Source: CAIZQW01 sp037133395 (lineage in GTDB: Bacteria > Verrucomicrobiota > Kiritimatiellia > RFP12 > UBA1067). Taken from it: DNA of 30,647 nucleotides. The notes beneath the pieces are model-generated. The model was not told where the DNA came from. It did no database searches and saw nothing but the letters and a program-made list of their open reading frames with translations. The DNA is taken from assembly GCA_037133395.1 (NCBI GenBank), contig JBAXOG010000049.1, forward strand, positions 1 to 30,647. Direction: 5' to 3'. Shown one piece after another: positions 22,043 to 28,087 of the stretch (its first letter is position 1; every line of letters begins with the position of its first letter). A program made the translations under genes and the position numbers.

Positions 22043-24709
22043 GGAGTCAATGTGTAAAATGCCATCGATTTCTTTGACATGAAGCGTGGCGCCTGGCATG
22101 ACAGCACCAGAAACAATCTGGCGAGCAATGGGTGTTTCCAGATCGCGCTGAATAACACGCTTCACAGGACGCGCACCGTACACCGGATCAAAACCTTTTT
22201 CAGCGAGCCACGCGATGGCCGAATCCGTCAACTCCAGTGCAAGCTCCTGTTCCGCAAGCCGCCCCCGCAAATCAGCAAGTTGTAGCCGTACAATGGCTGC
22301 AATCTGTTCTTTACCCAGTGATTTGAAAAGAACAATATCATCCAGCCGATTCAAAAATTCAGGGCGGAAGTTGACCTTCAGTAAATCCATAACCTGTTTT
22401 CGAACCTTCTCCGAGAGTTCAGGGGAACTGGACTTATCCGTCCGATTCGACCGCTCGGATGCCAGAAATTCGGAGCCGATATTGCTGGTCAGAATAATCA
22501 CCGCATTGCGGAAGCTTACCGTACGCCCATGACTATCGGTCAAACGTCCATCATCCAAGACCTGCAAGAGTATGTTGAACACATCTGGATGGGCCTTCTC
22601 GATTTCATCCAACAACACCACGCTGTAGGGTTTACGGCGCACAGCTTCTGTCAGTTGCCCCCCCTCTTCGTATCCGATATATCCAGGAGGTGCACCCACC
22701 AAGCGTGAGACCGTGTGCTTTTCCATATATTCGGACATATCGATTCGGATCATCGCCTGTTCGGAATCAAACAATTCTGAAGCCAGTGCCTTGGCGAGTT
22801 CGGTCTTTCCCACGCCTGTGGGCCCCAAGAAAAGAAAAGCACCCATCGGACGCTGGCGATTTTTTATACCCGCGCGTGAACGCAAGACCGCATCCGAAAC
22901 CGTATCAACCGCTTCGTCTTGTCCGATCACACGTTGATGCAAAATATCCGCCAAGTGCAAAAGCTTTTCGCGTTCGCCTGCCATCAACTTGGTGACTGGA
23001 ATGCCAACCCATCGCGAAACCGCCTCTGCAATTTCTTCGGATGTCACCTCTTCCCTCAACATTCCTCCGCCATGGGAGGACGCCAGTTTTTCCTGAGCCG
23101 TCTTCAACTGCTTCTCTAGTTCAGGAATTTTACCATATTTAAGCTCGGCTGCCTTCGTATGATCCGCCAAGCGTTCAGCCTGATCATAAGCCGTCTTTGC
23201 TTCCTCAAGTTGTTCACGCAGCACACGATTCTGATCCAATATTCTCTTTTCTGTCTGCCAGCGTGCGGTCATCGCATCGGCTTGCGTCTTTAACTCGGCA
23301 AGCTCTTTTTGCAATTCGTCTAGCCGTCGCTGAGTCGCCGTCTCCTGTGCCGCATCGCCGACCAGGAAATTCTTGATTTTAGACTTCAGATTTTTGACTT
23401 CTGTCTTCAATGCCGTTTCTTCGATTTCAAGACGTGTTACCTTGCGTGTAATTTCATCAAGCTCGGCAGGCATGGAGTCCATCTCCGTGCGGATCGAGGC
23501 GCACGCCTCGTCCAAAAGGTCAATAGCCTTGTCCGGCAAAAAACGTTCTTGCACGTACCGGTCTGAAAGCACTGCAGCAGAGACAAGGGCTGCATCTTGA
23601 ATATGAACATTATGATGCCGCTCGAAGCGATCCTTTAATCCTCGTAAAATCGAGAGCGTATCTTCCACCGACGGCGGATCAATCTGCACAGGCTGGAAAC
23701 GTCGTTCCAAAGCAGCATCCTTCTCCATATACTTACGATACTCATCGAGCGTCGTTGCCCCAATACAATGCAGTTCCCCGCGCGCCAGCATGGGCTTGAG
23801 CATATTGCCTGCGTCGGATGATCCTTCGGTCTTCCCTGCACCGACAATCGTGTGGATCTCATCAATAAAAAGCAGTATGCGCCCCTCGGCAGCTTTGATT
23901 TCATTCAAGACGGCCTTCAGACGTTCTTCGAATTCACCGCGATACTTAGCACCCGCCATCAGCGATGTCATATCCAGCGAAAAAATCGTACACGCCTTCA
24001 GCCCCTCTGGCACGTCTCCGCGCACAATACGCTGGGCAAGACCTTCAACAATCGCCGTCTTTCCTACGCCTGGCTCGCCAATAAGCACAGGATTGTTCTT
24101 TGTCTTGCGCGAAAGGATGCGAATGACGTGACGAATTTCCGTGTCACGTCCAATCACAGGATCCAACTTGCCTGACTTCGCCAGCTCCACAAGGTCGCTA
24201 CCGTATTTTTTGAGCGCCTCATATTGACCTTCCGGATTGTCCGTTGTCACACGCTGATTTCCACGCACATCCTTGAGCACAGCCAATATTTTATTTGACG
24301 TCACGCCAAACTCGGCTAACAACTTTCCGCTCACACTCTTGCGTCCAGCATCTGCAATAGCCAGGAGGATATGCTCCACTGAGAGATACTCATCCTTCAA
24401 CCGCTCAGCCTGGTCTCCAGCGCGAACAATCAGTTCGTTCAACGCCTGGGTCACATAAATTTTACCCTCTTCAACAGCCCCTGTTACGCGGGGCTTATTA
24501 TTCAGCTCCTGCTCGACGCGTACACGAAGCTGGGGAATCGAAACCCCGACGCGCTGCAAAATAGATGCTACTAGTCCATCTTCGACATCCACCAAGGCGA
24601 AAAGAATATGCTCCACATCCAGTTGCTGATGGGAATATCTTATGGCGACCTCTCTTGCCCTCTGCATAACCTCTTGAGCCTTTTGAGTCCATTTATTTAA
24701 ATCTGTCAT
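22034..24709 (-). CDS. clpB: Disaggregase chaperone ClpB
   Basis: An 891-residue Hsp100 protein that, with DnaK, rescues aggregated proteins. It has a double Clp_N domain (about 1-150). NBD1 contains Walker A GEPGVGKT (211-218) and LLFIDEIHT (279-287). The coiled-coil middle domain covers about 400-545, and NBD2 contains GPTGVGKT (629-636) and VVLLDEIEKAH. The start is ATG 24709, preceded by AGCAGG; the frame stays open to 24736 but adds nothing conserved. It is longer than most ClpB (about 860). Around residues 437-455 the middle domain has an extra segment of about 17 residues compared with E. coli and Thermus ClpB as I recall them. The DNA at 23375-23409 there is a heptamer repeat. No CIRCE element is seen upstream. 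Confidence 0.95.
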   Translation of the reverse strand: MTDLNKWTQKAQEVMQRAREVAIRYSHQQLDVEHILFALVDVEDGLVASILQRVGVSIPQLRVRVEQELNNKPRVTGAVEEGKIYVTQALNELIVRAGDQAERLKDEYLSVEHILLAIADAGRKSVSGKLLAEFGVTSNKILAVLKDVRGNQRVTTDNPEGQYEALKKYGSDLVELAKSGKLDPVIGRDTEIRHVIRILSRKTKNNPVLIGEPGVGKTAIVEGLAQRIVRGDVPEGLKACTIFSLDMTSLMAGAKYRGEFEERLKAVLNEIKAAEGRILLFIDEIHTIVGAGKTEGSSDAGNMLKPMLARGELHCIGATTLDEYRKYMEKDAALERRFQPVQIDPPSVEDTLSILRGLKDRFERHHNVHIQDAALVSAAVLSDRYVQERFLPDKAIDLLDEACASIRTEMDSMPAELDEITRKVTRLEIEETALKTEVKNLKSKIKNFLVGDAAQETATQRRLDELQKELAELKTQADAMTARWQTEKRILDQNRVLREQLEEAKTAYDQAERLADHTKAAELKYGKIPELEKQLKTAQEKLASSHGGGMLREEVTSEEIAEAVSRWVGIPVTKLMAGEREKLLHLADILHQRVIGQDEAVDTVSDAVLRSRAGIKNRQRPMGAFLFLGPTGVGKTELAKALASELFDSEQAMIRIDMSEYMEKHTVSRLVGAPPGYIGYEEGGQLTEAVRRKPYSVVLLDEIEKAHPDVFNILLQVLDDGRLTDSHGRTVSFRNAVIILTSNIGSEFLASERSNRTDKSSSPELSEKVRKQVMDLLKVNFRPEFLNRLDDIVLFKSLGKEQIAAIVRLQLADLRGRLAEQELALELTDSAIAWLAEKGFDPVYGARPVKRVIQRDLETPIARQIVSGAVMPGATLHVKEIDGILHIDSSN
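23375..23409. repeat. Heptamer tract inside clpB
   Basis: Plus-strand heptamers GATTTTA, GACTTCA, GATTTTT, GACTTCT and GTCTTCA stand in perfect 7-nt register (23375-23409). They code, on the minus strand, for ClpB residues 434-445. The GACTT core is shared with the intergenic tract at 26675-26702. Confidence 0.55.
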
Positions 24710-24742
24710 AGTTAAAACCTGCTTTCTGTACCACACCTAGTG

Positions 24743-24773
24743 ATTATATATTTAAAAGCATGGGTTATGCCAA
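24743..24773 (-). promoter_or_regulatory. clpB promoter region with overlapping sigma-70- and sigma-54-like sites
   Basis: On the minus strand TTGGCA (24768-24773) and TATAAT (24743-24748) are 19 nt apart, a usable but long spacer. The same DNA reads TGGCATAACCCATGCT. This has GG (24770-24771) and GC (24758-24759) exactly 10 nt apart as in sigma-54 promoters, but matches that consensus less well than the PilB/GspE site. The heat-shock sigma factor of this organism is unknown, so the class is undecided. Confidence 0.4.
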
Positions 24774-24819
24774 GGAGCTCTTGAAGGGTCAGGGTTTGCG
24801 CCTACGCGTATATGACTAC

Positions 24820-24828
24820 TGTGGATAA
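24820..24828 (-). promoter_or_regulatory. Single perfect DnaA-box-like 9-mer
   Basis: The minus strand reads TTATCCACA, the consensus DnaA box. It lies in the 245-nt gap upstream of clpB. It is the only one noticed here, and no AT-rich unwinding element or box cluster accompanies it, so this is not an origin. A chance match is quite possible. Confidence 0.3.
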
Positions 24829-24841
24829 GCAAGAGTCTGGG

Positions 24842-24855
24842 TTCAGTATTCAGTA
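24842..24855. repeat. Tandem heptamer TTCAGTA x2
   Basis: TTCAGTA is repeated head to tail (24842-24848, 24849-24855) in the gap between clpB and the MGMT gene. Further on, TTCTTTCGA recurs at 24870-24878 and 24888-24896, 18 nt apart. Near 24931-24968 CAAAAAAG and CTTTTTTG can pair across the MGMT stop. No gene is seen in 24710-24954. Confidence 0.4.
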
Positions 24856-24954
24856 ATCATGGGCATCAATTCTTTCGATGCATCCGGTTCTTTCGACTTC
24901 TCCCTCAACATGAATTCTACTCCTGCAGAGCAAAAAAGTCTCACTGTTTTCTTC

Positions 24955-25299
24955 TTAGAGCTTTTTTGTCTCACTTGTTTTGTCAAATCGCCAGACAAGC
25001 GAAGTGTCATTTACCCTGCCGTGTACATTAAACTGAACACCTTCTGAGGCAAGCAAAGCAAGCTTACGTTTTATTTGAGGTCCGTCCATTTCGCCATTAA
25101 ATCCGCCGATCGTCAAGTCTGTTGCAACGACACGATGGCAAGGAACCTCGGGTGCAAACGGGTTATTTCGGAGCGCTCCTCCTACGGCCTGCGCCGACCT
25201 GCACCCGATCCGCGTTGCAAGCGCACCATAAGTGGTGACATACCCTTTGGGGACTTCGCAGAGCGCAAGATAGACCTTTGATTGGAAAGCGGTAACCAT
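24955..25299 (-). CDS. One-domain methylated-DNA--protein-cysteine methyltransferase family protein
   Basis: A 114-residue protein that is only the C-terminal DNA-binding/active-site domain of the MGMT/Ogt family. It has VTTYGALA (21-28), the GALRNNP helix with the arginine finger R44 (41-47), and the active-site PCHRVV with C54. Alkyltransferase-like proteins of this size usually have Trp in place of that Cys, so this one may be catalytically active on O6-alkylguanine. A C-terminal KRKLALLASEG matches the family end. Its ATG shares one base with the TGA of the upstream mutarotase gene (TGATG), so translation is likely coupled to it. The C-terminal tail after about residue 90 is unusual and lysine-rich. 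Confidence 0.85.
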   Translation of the reverse strand: MVTAFQSKVYLALCEVPKGYVTTYGALATRIGCRSAQAVGGALRNNPFAPEVPCHRVVATDLTIGGFNGEMDGPQIKRKLALLASEGVQFNVHGRVNDTSLVWRFDKTSETKKL

Positions 25300-26204
25300 C
25301 AGGTTAATTGCGCCTGGATGGACATTTTAAGCGTATGGCGCTCGCCGGGTTCAAGCGCAATAGCGGTGTCGCCCACATTGGCGGGTTCCACGCAGACAAA
25401 CCGCTGATAGTCGTTGTCTTCTAAATCTGGGATCGCACGCGAAATGTCAACCCAAGGATTCCAGATCACCAGATTGCGCGTTCCAGAGAAGGTGAGCAGC
25501 GTTGCGCGTTTCAGCTTGTCATCCCGAATCGCCGCTTCATTCTTCTCTGGTTTGTAGATACGGTCAACCTGTCCTTGAATTTCAAGAACCCCACCTTGTC
25601 TGGATTCTTCGTGTGTAACACGATCAGAATATGTCGCTTGATCAAGGCCATAAATACACGCTAGGTTAATGTCACCTACCTGAAAATAGGGATGGAATGC
25701 TTGCGATATCTCAAAGGATTGCGTATCACAATTCTCGGCGATCAACTCCATGTGAAGACTCTGGTCGAGCGTAATAGACAATTTCAAGTTGAACGCGTAA
25801 TCCCAGATCCGCCGGGTGAATTCAGAGTCCTTCAACGACAAACGCAAAACGGTTGTTTCGCCAGAATATTCTGTCTCGTCAAGATTCCATTGTAAGAGAC
25901 GAACAAAACCATGTTTATCCCGTGTCGCATCTGTTGGGTGCGGACCGAACCACGGCCAACACACCGGGATGCCTCCTCGGATCGGCTTTCCAGGCTCAAA
26001 AACTGATTTCTGACTCACAAAGAGAATAGGGCTATGGCCCACGGGGCGATACGCAAGCACATGCCCGCCATAGAGCGAAACCTCGACAGCACCATACTTG
26101 TTTATTAACGACACAATGGGCAACCCCGCCTCACCTGCACGAAATGCAATCCGTCCAGGAGCGCCGAAACGTTTATTAAGGATTTGAATGTCGGGATAGT
26201 TCAT
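25299..26204 (-). CDS. D-hexose-6-phosphate mutarotase (aldose-1-epimerase family, YeaD-like)
   Basis: A 301-residue cytoplasmic protein of the galactose-mutarotase-like beta-sandwich superfamily. The YeaD-type hallmark RGGIPVCWPWFGPHP (76-90) and HGFVRLLQW (98-106) are present. The catalytic His is H171 in FHPYF and the catalytic Glu is E273 in VCVEPANV. Members interconvert alpha and beta anomers of glucose-6-phosphate or related sugars. It overlaps the stop of the upstream lipoprotein gene by 4 nt (ATGA) and the start of the downstream MGMT gene by 1 nt, making a tight three-gene unit whose functional link is not obvious. Confidence 0.9.
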   Translation of the reverse strand: MNYPDIQILNKRFGAPGRIAFRAGEAGLPIVSLINKYGAVEVSLYGGHVLAYRPVGHSPILFVSQKSVFEPGKPIRGGIPVCWPWFGPHPTDATRDKHGFVRLLQWNLDETEYSGETTVLRLSLKDSEFTRRIWDYAFNLKLSITLDQSLHMELIAENCDTQSFEISQAFHPYFQVGDINLACIYGLDQATYSDRVTHEESRQGGVLEIQGQVDRIYKPEKNEAAIRDDKLKRATLLTFSGTRNLVIWNPWVDISRAIPDLEDNDYQRFVCVEPANVGDTAIALEPGERHTLKMSIQAQLT

Positions 26205-26653
26205 GGTACGTTCTCCGTTTTGTCGATGGATAACACCTTTTTGTTGTTAAATTCAATCCTCAAATATTCGTTCCGCTCATAGGTATAGGAACGATTAAAC
26301 TGATAATCCGTTGTCCAAAAAACTTGACCATGACGCGTCGAAATCGGATAGGCGACAGGACGCAGTTCATCAATCGGCTGAGCCTCTATCAACACATACG
26401 ACCAAACGGTATTGGTCGCGCCTGCTACCGTGCGTGTTGATTTACGAGTGGGTGAACCGTAAACAATCCAAGCCGCATCCTCAGTATCGCCTATCTGTAG
26501 TTGCCCCTTGCGCAAACATTGCTGACGCTCTGCCGGCAAGGATGCAAAATAGTCCGCCTTTGTTGTAATGCGCTTTGCAATACGCTCCTCCAACGTTAAG
26601 CAACCTGTCAAAAGCGCACACAAAAACATGCAACTCATCATTCTGTATCTCAT
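26201..26653 (-). CDS. Small lipoprotein of unknown function, BamE-like in outline
   Basis: A 150-residue lipoprotein with signal MRYRMMSCMFLCALLTGC; the lipobox LLTG-C puts the lipidated cysteine at 18. The mature part has a helix (RIAKRITTKADYFASLPAERQQCL) and then LQIGDTEDAAWIVYGSPTRK...NTVWSYV and YLRIEFNNKKVLSI. This order (a start-of-helix 'G.t...v...G.P', a W-Y strand, a final 'v.F.n.kV') recalls SmpA/BamE-type proteins, but similarity is too weak for a firm call. A strong ribosome-binding site GAGGAG precedes the ATG. It is 94 nt downstream of nadA on the same strand, with the heptamer tract in the gap. Confidence 0.7.
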   Translation of the reverse strand: MRYRMMSCMFLCALLTGCLTLEERIAKRITTKADYFASLPAERQQCLRKGQLQIGDTEDAAWIVYGSPTRKSTRTVAGATNTVWSYVLIEAQPIDELRPVAYPISTRHGQVFWTTDYQFNRSYTYERNEYLRIEFNNKKVLSIDKTENVP

Positions 26654-26674
26654 TTAAACTCCTCTATAATTTCG

Positions 26675-26702
26675 GACTTGGGACTCTGGACTTGGGACTT
26701 GC
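26675..26702. repeat. Four tandem heptamers GACTTGG-type
   Basis: GACTTGG (26675-26681), GACTCTG, GACTTGG and GACTTGC (to 26702) are in exact 7-nt register. They are followed by the looser units GTCTTC, GACCTTA and GATCTAC (26706-26725). The tract fills most of the 94-nt gap between nadA and the lipoprotein gene. Confidence 0.6.
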
Positions 26703-26747
26703 GGTGTCTTCGACCTTAGATCTACCTCCCTACGACATACTGCCCCC

Positions 26748-27647
26748 TCAAAGAGCCAGCATGGCTTCAATGGACTTTCGAGCACGCGATGCAATCGGCT
26801 CCTCGACACGCACAAGGGTCTCATTTTCTTGCAAACTCCACAACACCTTTTCAAGCGTTGTCTTTTTCATGTTCGGGCATACCGCCGAATCCAGTAACGG
26901 GAAGAACTGCTTATCCGGATTCTCCTTTTGAAGACGATGCAAAATTCCAGTTTCCGTACCCACAATAAAAGCTGCCTCTGGACGACCGTGCACATAACGA
27001 CACATGCCGCCTGTCGAAAGGACCTGATCAGCCGCATCACGGACACCCTTTGGGCATTCGGGGTGAACCAGCACAGGCGCACCTAAATGCTTCTCACGCG
27101 CAAGTGCAATCTGATGCTCGGTCATCCGTGCATGTGTCGGACAAAAGCCTGGCCATAAAATAAATTCCCTTCCCAACTGCTCAGCCGTCCATAAGCCCAG
27201 ATGCTGATCCGGCACAAAGATAATCTTCTGCTCCGAAGAGAAGGAACGCGCAACAACCACCGCATTGGACGAGGTCACACAACAATCGCTCTCCGCCTTA
27301 ATCTCTGCCGTGCTATTCACATAACAGAGCACCTTCGCACCTGGATGCTTCGCCTTCAGTTCGCGAAGTTGCTCACCCGTGATCATGTCTGCCATGGGAC
27401 AGCCTGCATCGGGCGTGGGAAGCAACACCGTCTTGTGAGGATTTAAAATGGCAGCCGTCTCAGCCATAAAATGCACGCCGCAGAAGACAACCACATCCTC
27501 AGAAACCATTGCAGCCTTGCGCGCGAGTTCTAACGAGTCACCCGTGAAATCCGCAATATCCTGAATCTCGCCTGGCTGATAATTATGCGCAAGAATAATA
27601 GCCTTCCGCGACACTTTAATTCTTTTAATCTCCTCAACAATATTCAT
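26748..27647 (-). CDS. nadA: Quinolinate synthase NadA
   Basis: A 299-residue cytoplasmic [4Fe-4S] enzyme that condenses iminoaspartate and dihydroxyacetone phosphate to quinolinate in NAD synthesis. The AILAHNYQ start, GDSLELARKA, the cluster cysteines C83 (GCPMAD), C198 (HPEC) and C257 (CPNM), and TSSNAVVVA are all present. YVNSTAEIKAESD and the FVPDQHLG motif complete the family pattern. The ATG at 27647 is chosen; the frame reaches a TTG at 27665 that adds six residues. No nadB or nadC is in the window. A possible extended -10 promoter (TGATATTAT) lies upstream. Confidence 0.95.
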   Translation of the reverse strand: MNIVEEIKRIKVSRKAIILAHNYQPGEIQDIADFTGDSLELARKAAMVSEDVVVFCGVHFMAETAAILNPHKTVLLPTPDAGCPMADMITGEQLRELKAKHPGAKVLCYVNSTAEIKAESDCCVTSSNAVVVARSFSSEQKIIFVPDQHLGLWTAEQLGREFILWPGFCPTHARMTEHQIALAREKHLGAPVLVHPECPKGVRDAADQVLSTGGMCRYVHGRPEAAFIVGTETGILHRLQKENPDKQFFPLLDSAVCPNMKKTTLEKVLWSLQENETLVRVEEPIASRARKSIEAMLAL

Positions 27648-27688
27648 ATCCGCTTTGCCTAACAAAAAAACTCACAATATTCATCAAG

Positions 27689-27697
27689 ATAATATCA
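27689..27697 (-). promoter_or_regulatory. Possible extended -10 promoter for nadA
   Basis: The minus strand reads TGATATTAT (TATTAT at 27689-27694, TG at 27696-27697), about 42 nt before the nadA ATG. No good -35 is present at 16-18 nt spacing, as can be the case for extended -10 promoters. Confidence 0.35.
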
Positions 27698-27754
27698 GTT
27701 TAGCCTCGACGGGCATGACTTGCAAGAAGTCTTTTCCAAAGATAAATCGCCAGC

Positions 27755-27783
27755 TCGACAGTCCGCCCTCGGCATGCTATAGT
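27755..27783 (+). promoter_or_regulatory. Promoter of the DUF493 gene, predicting a leaderless mRNA
   Basis: TCGACA (27755-27760, 5 of 6) and TATAGT (27778-27783) are 17 nt apart, with TGC before the -10. The start site would lie at 27789-27791, right on the ATG at 27790. No Shine-Dalgarno sequence is present. Confidence 0.5.
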
Positions 27784-27789
27784 TTGAAC

Positions 27790-28077
27790 ATGATTCAACA
27801 ACGGAATACAAGCCAAGCACCCCAGTTGCAAGGGGAAGTTGTCTATCCTGCGATTTTTCACTTTCGAATTATTGTGGACACGGAGGCTCAAGCAGAACAG
27901 GCACTCCTTGACGCTTTGAAATCCTTTCAGGTATCGGATCCGCTTGTGCCTGCGCGAGCCTCTTCCGCAGGTCGTTATACCGCTTTTGCGGTGTCCATCA
28001 CGATGCGGAGTCGAACGGAGATGGAAACTTTTGATACAATTATCAAAAAAATCCAAGGGGTCAGAATGGTTCTGTAG
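27790..28077 (+). CDS. DUF493 (YbeD-like) family protein
   Basis: A 95-residue protein with a single ACT-like DUF493 domain. It has VVYPAIFHFRIIVDT at the start, ARASSAGRYTAFAVSITMRSRTEMETFDTIIKKI in the middle and VRMVL at the end. The same VRMVL ends E. coli YbeD as I recall it. Biochemical role is unknown; the fold suggests ligand sensing. The frame is open upstream to 27655, but ATG 27790 gives the family's normal length and sits just after a good promoter. The deacylase gene starts 10 nt after its stop with its own AAGGAG, so both are probably on one transcript. Confidence 0.82.
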   Translation: MIQQRNTSQAPQLQGEVVYPAIFHFRIIVDTEAQAEQALLDALKSFQVSDPLVPARASSAGRYTAFAVSITMRSRTEMETFDTIIKKIQGVRMVL

Positions 28078-28087
28078 CAAGGAGAAT

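Noticed and set aside
24710..24800. CIRCE/HrcA element upstream of clpB
   Set aside because: No TTAGCACTC-N9-GAGTGCTAA or close variant is present.
24810..24860. Replication origin near the DnaA-box-like site
   Set aside because: Only one box, no dnaA or dnaN neighbour and no AT-rich unwinding region.
24859..25047. 62-residue plus-strand ORF over the end of the MGMT gene
   Set aside because: No ribosome-binding site or domain; it is antisense to the MGMT C-terminus.
15284..26725. Heptamer tracts as CRISPR or minisatellite genes
   Set aside because: Units are only 7 nt, have no spacers, and differ between loci; no cas genes are present.
27944..28087. Longer N-terminus for the N-acyl-D-amino-acid deacylase
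   Set aside because: It lies inside the DUF493 gene in another frame, and the family begins at MYDFIIKNG with AAGGAG before it.
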